NCBI RefSeq assembly: GCF_900698945.1 | Contig: NZ_LR217717.1 | Location: 1-64,000 of the forward strand | From: Buchnera aphidicola (Cinara laricifoliae) | GTDB lineage: Bacteria > Pseudomonadota > Gammaproteobacteria > Enterobacterales > Enterobacteriaceae | Direction: 5' to 3' | Length of the DNA: 64,000 bases | Shown here: positions 47,935 through 57,271 of the stretch, piece after piece | Numbering within the stretch: the stretch's first letter is position 1 | Layout of the letters: each line of letters opens with the position of its first letter | Notes under the pieces: model-generated | The model's input: only the letters and a program-made list of their open reading frames with translations | What the model was told of the DNA's origin: nothing | The model's database searches: none | Position numbers and translations under genes: made by a program

Positions 47935-48007
47935 TGGGTCGTGCAGGATTTGAACCTGCGACCAATTGATTAAAAGTCAACTGCTCTACCGACTGAGCTA
48001 ACGACCC
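47935..48007 (-). tRNA. tRNA-Lys (TTT)
   Basis: Acceptor GGGTCGT/ACGACCC, D-arm GCTCAGTCGGTAGAGC, anticodon loop CTTTTAA (TTT), and T-loop GGTTCAAATCC. It decodes the AAA codon that dominates these proteins. It follows tRNA-Val in a two-tRNA unit, as valT/lysW-type pairs do in E. coli. Confidence 0.97.
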
Positions 48008-48019
48008 TTTTTTATATTT

Positions 48020-48092
48020 TGGGTGATGACGGATTCGAACCGCCGACCTCCTCCGTGTAAAGGAGAAGCTCTACCAGCTGAGCTAATCACCC
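48020..48092 (-). tRNA. tRNA-Val (TAC)
   Basis: Acceptor GGGTGAT/ATCACCC, D-arm GCTCAGCTGGTAGAGC, anticodon loop TTTACAC (TAC), and T-loop GGTTCGAATCC. It lies 12 bases upstream of tRNA-Lys on the minus strand, divergent from gltX as in E. coli. Confidence 0.97.
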
Positions 48093-48243
48093 TGATAACA
48101 ATACTATATTGTAGAACAGATATATTGTGAGTCAATATATATTTTACGTATATATGTTTGTTTGATTAAAAAATATACAATTATTTTGTTTTTTTTTAAT
48201 TTATAAATATTTTAATAAACTGATTTATTAAATAGAGTATCTT

Positions 48244-49659
48244 ATGAAAGTTAAAACTAGATTTTCTCCTAGTCCTACTGGTTGTTTGCATATAGGTGGT
48301 GTACGAACTGCGTTATATTCATGGTTATTTGCACAAAAATATCGCGGATCATTTATTTTGCGTATTGAAGATACTGATACAAAAAGAGTAAACAATGATT
48401 ATATACAAGATATTTTGTATGGATTAAATTATTTAGGATTACATTGGGATGAAGGACCTTTTTATCAAAGTAATCGGTTAGATATATATAAAAATATAAT
48501 TTTATATATGTTAAAAAAAGGTATAGCATATAAATGCTATTGTTCACAAGAACGTTTAGACAGATTAAGAAAAAATCAAATTTTAAATAAAGAAAAACCA
48601 CGATATGATAGAAAATGTAGAGAATATTGTATTGTTTTAAAAAAATCAAATATACCATTTGTAGTACGCTTTAAAAATCCCTTAGAAGGTATAGTAAAAT
48701 TTAATGATATGATCCGAGGTTCAATACATATATCTAATCACGAGTTGGATGATTTTATCATTCAACGATCTAATGGAATGCCAACGTATAATTTTTGTGT
48801 TGTTATAGATGATTGGAAAATGAATATTACTCATGTTATTCGGGGAGAAGATCATGTTAATAATACTCCTAGACAAATTAATTTATTAAATGCATTGAAT
48901 GCACCAGTTCCATTATATGCTCATGTATCAATGATTTTAGATAATTCTGGTATTAAGTTATCTAAACGAAATCAATCTAGAAGCATTACTAGCTATATTA
49001 ATGAAGGATTTATTCCTGAAGCAATTTTAAATTATATATTAAGATTAGGATGGTCTTATAAAGATCAGGAAGTTTTTTCTATACATGAAATGAAAAATTT
49101 ATTTAATATAGAGAATGTTAGTAAATCACCAAGTATGATAAATGATAAAAAACTTCTATGGTTAAATCATTATTATTTAAATAGTTTGCCAATTAAAACT
49201 ATAATTTCATATTTTTCTATATTTTGTAAAAATAAAAAAATTTTTTTAGATACAGATATTGATATTCAAAATTTATTGAAAGAATTTCTATGTCATCATA
49301 ATACGTTGCAAGAATTTATATCATCATATGTATATTTTTATAAAGATATCAATTTATATAATGTAGATAATATTCAGATGTATTGTAGTTGTATTAATTT
49401 AAAAATATTAAAATTTCTATATAAAAAATTTTTTTTATTGACTTGCTGGTATAAGTCAGATATTTTATGTTTATTAAAACAATCAATAAAACGTTTTCAT
49501 GTTTGTTTTAAATATATAGCAACTTTAATTAGAATTGGTATTTCTGGAAAAAAAAATACACCTAATATTTCCTCTATAATTTTTTATATTGGAAAAAATA
49601 GATTTTTATCAAGAATACATAATTTAATAAAATATATACAATTACATATGTTAGTTTAA
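48244..49659 (+). CDS. gltX: Glutamyl-tRNA synthetase
   Basis: Charges tRNA-Glu. The 471 residues equal E. coli. The class I HIGH motif appears as PTGCLHIGGVRTALYSWL near residue 10, the KMSKS equivalent as GIKLSKRNQS near residue 236, and VIRGEDHVNNTPRQ and FCVVIDDW are kept. The C-terminal anticodon-binding domain is strongly AT-biased. The zinc motif region keeps CYCSQE and CREYC-like cysteines near residues 98-127. Confidence 0.98.
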   Translation: MKVKTRFSPSPTGCLHIGGVRTALYSWLFAQKYRGSFILRIEDTDTKRVNNDYIQDILYGLNYLGLHWDEGPFYQSNRLDIYKNIILYMLKKGIAYKCYCSQERLDRLRKNQILNKEKPRYDRKCREYCIVLKKSNIPFVVRFKNPLEGIVKFNDMIRGSIHISNHELDDFIIQRSNGMPTYNFCVVIDDWKMNITHVIRGEDHVNNTPRQINLLNALNAPVPLYAHVSMILDNSGIKLSKRNQSRSITSYINEGFIPEAILNYILRLGWSYKDQEVFSIHEMKNLFNIENVSKSPSMINDKKLLWLNHYYLNSLPIKTIISYFSIFCKNKKIFLDTDIDIQNLLKEFLCHHNTLQEFISSYVYFYKDINLYNVDNIQMYCSCINLKILKFLYKKFFLLTCWYKSDILCLLKQSIKRFHVCFKYIATLIRIGISGKKNTPNISSIIFYIGKNRFLSRIHNLIKYIQLHMLV

Positions 49660-49757
49660 TTTAATAATATTCTTATTAATAGTAATTATGCATTGTAAAA
49701 TACATGATTATTTATTTAATATTTTTTAATACAATATTTTTATATTATAATTATAAT

Positions 49758-49783
49758 ATACAATATTTAAAAAAATATTGTAT
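49758..49783. terminator. Terminator after gltX
   Basis: ATACAATATTT (49758-49768) and AAATATTGTAT (49773-49783) form a perfect 11-bp stem with a 4-base loop, then ATTATTTTA. It is in the gap between the convergent gltX and fliE. Confidence 0.55.
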
Positions 49784-49867
49784 ATTATTTTATGAATATG
49801 ATTTATTTATTATAATATATAAACTTTTTTATAAAAATAACCATTATTTTTAATAAACTATGTTTTT

Positions 49868-49894
49868 AAACATTATATTAATAATATAATGTTT
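49868..49894 (-). terminator. Terminator after fliE
   Basis: AAACATTATATT (49868-49879) and AATATAATGTTT (49883-49894) form a perfect 12-bp stem with a 3-base loop, 7 bases beyond the fliE stop. On the minus strand it is followed by AAAAACATAG, so the U-tail is poor. Confidence 0.55.
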
Positions 49895-49901
49895 AATATG
49901 T

Positions 49902-50183
49902 TTAAAGTTGCATGTTCATGATTTCTTCATATACATTAATTAGCTTTTCATTCAATTTTATTAATATTGTGATTTTTTTTTTATTTATTGATTTTATTTT
50001 TTTATTATATATATTACTATTATATATAGTATTTTTACTATTTTTTTGTATATTTTTAATTGGTAGATATTTTTGTAATGCATGGTTCCATATTGGAAAA
50101 AAATTTTTATTTTGATTCTTATTTTCTTGTATTAGATATTTTTTTGGATCTATTATTTTTTTTGATGATGAATTTATTTTCAT
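49902..50183 (-). CDS. fliE: FliE, flagellar basal-body adaptor
   Basis: Links the MS ring to the rod and export gate. I take the start MKINSSSKK because AGGATAA lies 8 bases ahead; an upstream start would add MLQNRINI. The 93-residue protein is Lys/Asn-rich, but its C-terminus KLINVYEEIMNMQL matches the family end (E. coli KLVAAYQEVMSMQV). It is divergent from fliF, as in E. coli. Confidence 0.88.
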   Translation of the reverse strand: MKINSSSKKIIDPKKYLIQENKNQNKNFFPIWNHALQKYLPIKNIQKNSKNTIYNSNIYNKKIKSINKKKITILIKLNEKLINVYEEIMNMQL

Positions 50184-50353
50184 AATATTTATCCTGTTTT
50201 GAAGCATATAGTTTAATATATTTTTTATATGTTGTATATATACTATATATTTTATATTTAGATACTTTTAAATGGTAAAATATATTGGTTATTTTAATAT
50301 TTAATTAATAAATAATCATATATTTATATCACAATTATTAAGTAGGAAAAATC

Positions 50354-52051
50354 ATGGATGTTATAAATATATTATTTCTTAAAATTAAAAAATATTGGCA
50401 TCATTTTTTAATTTATATATCACATCGATTAAAATTTATTATCTTTACTATTTGTATTATTTTATTTTTTATATGTTCTATTTTTTTTTGGTTTAATAAA
50501 GTTAATTATGTAGTATTATATGATAATTTATCGGATACGGATGGTAAATGGATTGTATCTAAATTACAAGATATGCATATATCATATCGGTTTAATAATT
50601 CTTATAAAACTTTATTAGTTCCAGAAGATAAACTGAATGAATTACATTTTTATTTATTAAATAATCAGGATATTAAACAAAAAACTGATGGTTTTGAATT
50701 ATTAGATAAAGAAAAATTTGGTATTAGTCAATTTCATGAGTATATTAATTATAATCGTGGATTAGAAGGTGAATTATCAAATACTTTAGAGCGTATATTT
50801 CCTATTCAGCATGCTCGAGTACATTTAGTTTGTAAACATGATACTGATTTTTTTAGAGAAAAACAAGTCCCGTCTGCATCTATAGTTTTAACTTTATTTC
50901 CAAATACACAACTAAATACTGAACAAATAGATGCGATTACTTTATTAGTGTCAGGTAGTATACCGGATTTATCGACTGATCATGTTGTTGTTGTTAATCA
51001 GTATGGAAATGTATTAAATAAATTTACATTAAATCAAAATAAATTTTTTAAAAAAAATCAATATAAAAAAATTAATTTTTTAGAACAATATTTATGTGAT
51101 CGTATTAATCAACTGTTAGTTCCTATGTATGGATCAAAAAATGTAATAGTACGTGTTACTGCAGGAGTAGAATTCGATAATACTATAATAAATAATTCTA
51201 ATGTAGATCATCTTCATGTAACTTCTTCTTATCCAAAAAAAATATTAGAAAATATTTTAGATATTATTCCGTATAAAAATAATATTTTAGATAATTCATT
51301 AAAACAATCATTTTTAGAATTATCTGTTATGAAGATGTTACGTAAATCGTGTACAAAACAAGGTTTAAAAAATAATTTATTTTATAAAAATTTTTTATTA
51401 AATAAACAATTTATTTATTTAAATCATTCTATTATACCCAATAAAAAAAATTTTTCTGATAATGTAAAAAAAAAAATAATTGATAGTAATACAAGATATG
51501 TAAATGATCTTGTTTTTTTTCCTGGTTTTAAAAATTCGGATATTCGAAATTTAACAATAACTATATTAATAAATTATAAACAAAATGATTTAGGTGTATT
51601 TGTTCCTTTATCTATACGTGAATTACAAGATGTAGAAAAATTAGTTAAATTAGCGATAAATTTCTCGGATAGTCGTGGTGATCGTATTAATATTATAAAT
51701 AATATGTTTGCTACTGTAGATACTAATTTACATCATCAAAATCATTATTTAAATATAAAATTCAATTTATATTATATGTTAGTAATTTTTTTCGGAATGT
51801 TGATTTTTATTTTAATTTTTTTTTTATTTATTAAAGATAATCGAATTAATAATAATAAAAAAAATTTTTTAAAATCGTCAAATAATACAGAAGCACGTTT
51901 AAAAAATAGTTTTAATAAAAATTTAAATAAATTAAATTTAAAGACAGATAACACTTTAAATAAGCATGATGTTCCTATAAAAAATGATATTTTTAGTAAA
52001 AATCCAAAAATTATTGAAAAAATTATACGTTATTGGATGAATAAGAAATGA
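50354..52051 (+). CDS. fliF: FliF, flagellar MS-ring protein
   Basis: Builds the membrane ring on which the flagellar export gate and C-ring sit. The 565 residues (E. coli 552) have membrane segments near residues 26-47 and 473-495 and the ring-building domains (VVLYDNLSDTDGKWIVSKL, GFELLDKEKFGISQFHEYINYNRGLEGELSNTLE, ARVHLV, SASIVLTLFP). The C-terminal FliG-binding tail is poorly conserved. AGGA precedes the ATG. Its stop overlaps the fliG start (ATGA). Confidence 0.96.
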   Translation: MDVINILFLKIKKYWHHFLIYISHRLKFIIFTICIILFFICSIFFWFNKVNYVVLYDNLSDTDGKWIVSKLQDMHISYRFNNSYKTLLVPEDKLNELHFYLLNNQDIKQKTDGFELLDKEKFGISQFHEYINYNRGLEGELSNTLERIFPIQHARVHLVCKHDTDFFREKQVPSASIVLTLFPNTQLNTEQIDAITLLVSGSIPDLSTDHVVVVNQYGNVLNKFTLNQNKFFKKNQYKKINFLEQYLCDRINQLLVPMYGSKNVIVRVTAGVEFDNTIINNSNVDHLHVTSSYPKKILENILDIIPYKNNILDNSLKQSFLELSVMKMLRKSCTKQGLKNNLFYKNFLLNKQFIYLNHSIIPNKKNFSDNVKKKIIDSNTRYVNDLVFFPGFKNSDIRNLTITILINYKQNDLGVFVPLSIRELQDVEKLVKLAINFSDSRGDRINIINNMFATVDTNLHHQNHYLNIKFNLYYMLVIFFGMLIFILIFFLFIKDNRINNNKKNFLKSSNNTEARLKNSFNKNLNKLNLKTDNTLNKHDVPIKNDIFSKNPKIIEKIIRYWMNKK

Positions 52052-53028
52052 TATATTTAAGTGGTATACAAAAAAGTGCTTTATTATTAATATCTATGGA
52101 TGTACAGCAATCAGCTGCTGTTTTAAAGTGTTTTAACAACTCAGAAATCAGTATGTTTATAGATGCAATGTTTTCATTAAATGATAATTTAATTAAATAT
52201 ATTGATGTTGTGATAGATGAATTCTATGATTTATTAAATAAAAATAAAATTATTAATTTTGATATAAAAACACGTATATCACAGATTATAGAAAATACGA
52301 TTGATTCAGATATGTCATATAAATTATTAAAAAAAAGTTTTATAAAAAATGATTTTTTACATAACATAACTATGTTAGAACAATTAGATGCAGAAGATAT
52401 TTTTTTTTTTCTCCAAAACGAGAATTTAAATATTATTTCAGCACTGTTGCTTCATATAAATGAGACGGTGTCTATAAAAATATTATCATTTTTTAATGAA
52501 ACAAAAAGATTAGATATTTTAAAAAAGATGGCAAATTGTAAAAAACTACATTATTTGGGATTTATAGAATTAAATAAAATTATTCGTTATTTTTTATATA
52601 TAAAACGATCCTCCTCTTTAGAGGAAGCCAGAATTAATCAAGTAGTTAATATTTTATCTTATTTTAAATGTGATGATATAATTCATTTTATTAATCAAAT
52701 AAAAACTCCGTATATAAATATTTTAAATAAAATCATTAGTAAAAATTTTAAATTTAGAGATATAATAAGTATTGACGATTATGGTATTAAATTTATTATT
52801 AATAATACAGATTTAGATCATTTATGTATTGTATTAAATCATATAAATGATTCTTTAAAAAATAAATTTATTTCTAATATGTCGTATGAAAAATATGAGT
52901 ATTTTAAAAAAAATAATCTATTAAATCAATCAATTACTGATGATATAATATATTTGAAAAAAAACTTGTTACTTAAAAATATAAAAAATTTTATACGAGA
53001 TAATAAGATTATCATTCGAAAAAAATAG
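52048..53028 (+). CDS. fliG: FliG, flagellar switch/C-ring protein
   Basis: In motile bacteria it is the rotor protein; here it may only support the export base. The 326 residues (E. coli 331) begin YLSGIQKSALLLISMD. The middle domain has MLEQLDAEDIFFFLQNENLNIISALLLH and the C-terminal domain keeps only scattered similarity. It overlaps fliF by 4 bases and is 9 bases before fliH. Confidence 0.93.
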   Translation: MIYLSGIQKSALLLISMDVQQSAAVLKCFNNSEISMFIDAMFSLNDNLIKYIDVVIDEFYDLLNKNKIINFDIKTRISQIIENTIDSDMSYKLLKKSFIKNDFLHNITMLEQLDAEDIFFFLQNENLNIISALLLHINETVSIKILSFFNETKRLDILKKMANCKKLHYLGFIELNKIIRYFLYIKRSSSLEEARINQVVNILSYFKCDDIIHFINQIKTPYINILNKIISKNFKFRDIISIDDYGIKFIINNTDLDHLCIVLNHINDSLKNKFISNMSYEKYEYFKKNNLLNQSITDDIIYLKKNLLLKNIKNFIRDNKIIIRKK

Positions 53029-53037
53029 GTATACTGT

Positions 53038-53718
53038 ATGAAAAATATTGTAAATAATAATTTATGGAAAGTATGGAATCCAAAAAAACCGAATAAAAAT
53101 TCCAGTATATTAAAGAAATCCGATATTATTAAATATAAAAAATCGTTATTTTCCGATGTTTTAAAGAAAAAAAATAAACCTATATATTCAAAAATTTATA
53201 AAAAAGGATACCAACAAGGTTTAATTGCTGGATACAAAAAAGGATATTTTATTGGATGGACACAAGGCTTGCATCACTCTCATAATTTTTTATTAGAAAA
53301 TACAACAAGATGTATACAAATACAATATGCTGATTTATTAAAAAAATTTAAAGTTGCTATAAATGATTTTAATGATAGTTTTTCAAAACGATTAATGAAA
53401 ATTGTATTGCATATTTCAAAAATTTTAGTAGATGATATTTTTTTAATTAATAAAAATTATTTTATTAAAAGAATTCAAAAATTAATGGAACAATCAAAAT
53501 TTATATTTAATAAACTTCAATTACATGTACATCCTAACAATTATAGGTTGATAATAAAAAAATTTGGAACCTTGATGGATAAATATAATTGGACTGTTAT
53601 TAGTAATGAAAAAATGGATCTTAATAGTTACCGCATTGTTACTTCTGATGAAGAAATAGATGCTTCTATATCATCTTTTTGGGATAAAATAAATAATGCA
53701 GCAAATTTATTGGATTAA
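53038..53718 (+). CDS. fliH: FliH, flagellar export ATPase regulator
   Basis: Binds and regulates the FliI ATPase and tethers it to the C-ring. The 226 residues (E. coli 228) have the glycine-rich central repeats GYQQGLIAGYKKGYFIGWTQGL near residues 58-80 and a C-terminal domain with HVHPNNYRLI and DEEIDASI. The N-terminus, LWKVWNPKKPN, resembles the conserved LW..W motif that binds FliN. It is 6 bases before fliI. Confidence 0.93.
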   Translation: MKNIVNNNLWKVWNPKKPNKNSSILKKSDIIKYKKSLFSDVLKKKNKPIYSKIYKKGYQQGLIAGYKKGYFIGWTQGLHHSHNFLLENTTRCIQIQYADLLKKFKVAINDFNDSFSKRLMKIVLHISKILVDDIFLINKNYFIKRIQKLMEQSKFIFNKLQLHVHPNNYRLIIKKFGTLMDKYNWTVISNEKMDLNSYRIVTSDEEIDASISSFWDKINNAANLLD

Positions 53719-53724
53719 AGATAT

Positions 53725-55101
53725 ATGAATTCTTTATTAAATGCCTGGTTTAACAAAATTGATGAATTTGAAAAAAAAATTTTCTCTTTTTCTCATGATA
53801 CTTCATATGGTCGAGTATTAAGTGTAAACAATTTAATTATTGAGGCAACTGGAATATATTTGCCTATTGGGAATTTTTGTTGGGTAGAAAGAATATATAA
53901 TAATATATTATCAGGAATTATATGTAAAATTATAGGTTTTAAAAAAAAAATTGTTTTTTTAGTTCCTATCTATAATTTAGACGGTGTTTTTCCAGGAGCA
54001 AAGGTTTTTTCACAATGCAATATAAACAATAATATTACTAAATATTCTAGTTGCCCGTTTGGGTATCGATTGTTGGGTCGAGTATTAGATAGTTTTGGTT
54101 ATCCTTTAGATAATTTAGGAGAAATTACATCAAAAAGAAAACCATTTAATTTTTTTGAATCATTTATTAATCCATTACAAAGATTTCCGATTACAGATAT
54201 TTTAGATACTGGGGTGCGAGCTATTAATAGTTTATTGACTATCGGTAGAGGACAAAGAATGGGTATATTTTCACAACCTGGTATTGGAAAAAGTATGTTG
54301 CTCGGAATGATATCTAGACATACTGATGCTGATATAATCGTAGTTTCTTTAGTTGGTGAAAGAGGTAGAGAAGTAAAAGAATTTATAGATAATGTTTTAG
54401 GTGTTCATAGTTTAAAAAAATCAGTAGTTATTGTTTCGCCTGCTGATGTTTCCCCTATTTTAAAAATTCAGTCTGTTCAGTATGCAACATCTATTGCAGA
54501 ATATTTTTGTAAAAAAAATAATCATGTTTTATTAATAGTTGATTCATTAACACGGTATGCTATGGCGTATCGAGAAGTATCAAATGCTATGCATGAAGTT
54601 CCTGTATTAAAAGGTTATCCTGCTTCTATTTTTTCAAATATTCCATATTTAATTGAACGTACAGGTAATATTAATCCTAATGGATTAGGGTCTATTACTG
54701 CTTTTTATACTGTCCTCACGGAAGGAGATGAATATAATGATCCAATCTTGGATATTGCAAAATCTGTACTAGATGGTCATATTATTTTATCAAAATTATT
54801 ATCAGAATCTGGTCATTATCCAGCCATTGATATCGAAAAATCTATTAGTCGATCAATGCATTCTATTGTAAATAGAAACCATTATAAAAATTCTATATAT
54901 TTAAAAAAATTAATTTCATGTTATTATCGTCATCATGACCTAATTAATTTAGGTGTTTATTCTTCTGGAACAAATAAGTTACTAGATAATTCTATTAAAA
55001 TTTGGTCAAATTTAGAAAAATTTTTACAACAAAAATTTTTGGAATGTTGTACGTATACACAATCAATGTCAGAATTAACTAAATTATTACAAAATATTTA
55101 G
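53725..55101 (+). CDS. fliI: FliI, flagellar export ATPase
   Basis: Hexameric F1-like ATPase that prepares export substrates. The 458 residues match E. coli (457). Walker A is SQPGIGKSMLLGMI near residue 187, Walker B VLLIVDSLTRYAMAYRE near residue 270, and VVSLVGERGREVKEF, GSITAFYTVLTEGDEYNDPI and HIILSKLLSESGHYPAIDI are well kept. Better conserved than the structural fli genes, so selection for export is evident. Confidence 0.97.
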   Translation: MNSLLNAWFNKIDEFEKKIFSFSHDTSYGRVLSVNNLIIEATGIYLPIGNFCWVERIYNNILSGIICKIIGFKKKIVFLVPIYNLDGVFPGAKVFSQCNINNNITKYSSCPFGYRLLGRVLDSFGYPLDNLGEITSKRKPFNFFESFINPLQRFPITDILDTGVRAINSLLTIGRGQRMGIFSQPGIGKSMLLGMISRHTDADIIVVSLVGERGREVKEFIDNVLGVHSLKKSVVIVSPADVSPILKIQSVQYATSIAEYFCKKNNHVLLIVDSLTRYAMAYREVSNAMHEVPVLKGYPASIFSNIPYLIERTGNINPNGLGSITAFYTVLTEGDEYNDPILDIAKSVLDGHIILSKLLSESGHYPAIDIEKSISRSMHSIVNRNHYKNSIYLKKLISCYYRHHDLINLGVYSSGTNKLLDNSIKIWSNLEKFLQQKFLECCTYTQSMSELTKLLQNI

Positions 55102-55121
55102 TATATAAAGCGGAGATGCAT

Positions 55122-55570
55122 ATGATTTTGAATATTTCTCGTATAGATATTATAAAAAAAAAATAGAAATAGATATTCAGAAAAATATTTATCATGTAGC
55201 GCGTTATGAAAATAAAAAAATAGAAATACAAAAATATTTATTAAAACTTAAACAATATAAAAAAAAATATATTTTTTTATTACATAAAATTTTTTTTTAC
55301 GGTACTCAACAATATATAATTAATTTATATATAAATTTTATATCTATGTTACAAAAATTTATTATCCAACAGAATATTTGGTTAGATTATTTTAAAAAAA
55401 AATTGAAAAGAAGATTATTAATACAACGTAAACTGTGTTCTAGTTTAGAACAATGGAAAAAATTAGAATTACGTTTTAAAAATCGTATATTAAATAAAAA
55501 AATATTAACGGAACAACGCGAAGATAATATGTTATGTTTAAATAATTATAATAATTTGCATAATAAATAA
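55122..55570 (+). CDS. fliJ: FliJ-like export chaperone, frameshift at A10
   Basis: Position between fliI and fliM and a coiled-coil-like Lys/Gln-rich sequence point to FliJ, the central stalk of the export ATPase. The ATG at 55122 has a GGAG site 6 bases ahead and reads MILNISRIDIIKKK, then a stop directly after ten A (55154-55163). One added A opens the frame through IEIDIQKNIYHVARYEN to the stop at 55570, about 148 residues, as in E. coli (147). Without correction only an internal ATG at 55346 is left, for 74 residues. Sequence similarity to FliJ is low; the call rests on context and length. Confidence 0.75.
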
Positions 55571-55680
55571 AAAAAAAATAATAATTTAGTTATTTATTTT
55601 ATAAAATATGATATGATATATTTAAAATAATTCTATGATTATATATAGATTATATCTATAATCAACAAAAGTTGTAAATT

Positions 55681-56313
55681 ATGTCTCAAAAATCTAATTT
55701 TTGGTTTAAACGATGTAGTGATAAGAAATTAAGTCATATAAATTTTATGAATTTTGTTTTAAACAAACAAAGTTTATTTTTTAAAAAATTATTTAATGAT
55801 TTTGTTTTATTATTTAATAAAAAATTTAGTGAATTTTTTTCTTGCTCTATAAATATAAAATTTATACATAGTCGTGTTGAATGTACTAATATACAAAGTA
55901 AGAGTGTATATTTAAAATATATTGGTAAACAATTTTTTTTAAGAGGTTACACTGATAAGTGCTTGATATTAATTACAAAAGATTTATTTATTATTTTTAT
56001 TGATTATTTATTTGGTAATTTTAATGAGAATATTTCTGAATACTTGAATCTTAATAATTTAACATATAATGAAATTAATATTTTGGATATTTTGTTAAAA
56101 AAAATTTTTATTATTTGTGATTCAACATTTTTAAAAAATATTTCAATATCAATTATTAATAATTGTAAATTTACTTTATTAAAAGATCTTTTATATAGAA
56201 GATTTATTGGGTTGCCTTATATATGTTTTACATTTAAAATATATATATATGATCGTATTAATATATTAAAAATATATATTCCGAATTATATTGTTTCAGA
56301 ATTTTATAAATAG
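55681..56313 (+). CDS. fliM: FliM, truncated at both ends
   Basis: C-ring switch protein. Only the middle domain is seen: NEINILDIL near residue 135 and the FIDYLFGN motif near residue 110 (E. coli AVDNLFGG). The 210 residues compare with 334 in E. coli. The N-terminal CheY-binding EIDALL peptide is missing, and the C-terminal FliN-like domain is absent after IYIPNYIVSEFYK. Genes fliK and fliL, normally on each side of this position, are also absent. Such a protein could hold FliG but not sense CheY. Confidence 0.82.
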   Translation: MSQKSNFWFKRCSDKKLSHINFMNFVLNKQSLFFKKLFNDFVLLFNKKFSEFFSCSINIKFIHSRVECTNIQSKSVYLKYIGKQFFLRGYTDKCLILITKDLFIIFIDYLFGNFNENISEYLNLNNLTYNEINILDILLKKIFIICDSTFLKNISISIINNCKFTLLKDLLYRRFIGLPYICFTFKIYIYDRINILKIYIPNYIVSEFYK

Positions 56314-56507
56314 AAATATTTTTTATTTTTATAATTTTGTTAATTATATGTTATATTTTTATTTCAAATATAGTATTATATATACTATAATATATAATTA
56401 TTATATAAAAATTTATTTAATTATTTTTAAATATTGTGTATAGTATATATATGATATATTAACAATTCATAATATAATATATATTTTAAATAATTTTATT
56501 TTAAAAG

Positions 56508-56831
56508 ATGATGGAAAATTTTGTGAATAAAAAAGAAGTTATACATCAAGAAACACAGAATAAAAATTCTGATGAAAATATAGTAGATAATTCTATGTTA
56601 AATAATTTATCTGTTATGTCTGTTCCTGTTTCTATTACTATAGAGTTAGGAAAAAATAAAATTACTATTTATGAATTATTACAGTTATCACACGGATCTA
56701 TATTAGAATTAGAAGATACAGTAGACAAGCCATTAAACATTTTTGTTAATAATTGTTTAATTGCATTAGGTGAATTAGTTGTACATAATGAAAAATACGG
56801 TGTTCGTATAGTAAAACTATTACACAAATAA
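56508..56831 (+). CDS. fliN: FliN, C-ring/export protein
   Basis: Forms the lower C-ring and binds FliH during export. The 107 residues (E. coli 137) keep the SpoA domain: SVPVSITIELGKNKITIYELLQLSHGSILELED near residues 36-68 and NNCLIALGELVVHNEKYGVRIVKLL at the C-terminus. The disordered N-terminus is shorter. The 194-base gap before it is AT-only, so transcription may start anew. Confidence 0.95.
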   Translation: MMENFVNKKEVIHQETQNKNSDENIVDNSMLNNLSVMSVPVSITIELGKNKITIYELLQLSHGSILELEDTVDKPLNIFVNNCLIALGELVVHNEKYGVRIVKLLHK

Positions 56832-56866
56832 TTTATAATATAAGCTTTTGATCATGTGGAAAATTT

Positions 56867-57265
56867 ATGAAATTAAACACTTATATGCAATTTAGTTATA
56901 TATATAATATATCTCATAAAAACATGATTCATTATTTTTCTAATCAAAATAATGGAAGTATATTTATGTATGTTATTTTATTTATTTTTGTTTTTTTATT
57001 TTTAATAAAAAAAATTAAATCATTTTATTCAAGTTTTAATAATACCGGTTATATAACTGATAAAATTTATTTGAATTCTAATCATTATATTTGTATATTA
57101 AATGTTGAGAAGATTAGATTATTAGTTGATGTTAATTTAAAGAAAATTCATGTAATACAAGAATTACCTCCTATTAAAGAGAATGCACTAAAAAAACAAA
57201 AGAAATTTTCATTTTATTCTAAATCCATAAATTTTTTTAAATCAATAATATCTTGGTTTAAGTGA
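56867..57265 (+). CDS. fliO: FliO-like flagellar export gate assembly protein
   Basis: Helps assemble the FliP ring. The 132 residues have one membrane segment near residues 34-48 (FMYVILFIFVFLFLI) and a C-terminal block LNVEKIRLLVDVNLKKIHVIQELPP that matches the FliO pattern V..VE..RLVLGV...INLLH.LPP. Position between fliN and fliP supports the call. The fliP start follows by 6 bases. Confidence 0.85.
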   Translation: MKLNTYMQFSYIYNISHKNMIHYFSNQNNGSIFMYVILFIFVFLFLIKKIKSFYSSFNNTGYITDKIYLNSNHYICILNVEKIRLLVDVNLKKIHVIQELPPIKENALKKQKKFSFYSKSINFFKSIISWFK

Positions 57266-57271
57266 GGTAAC

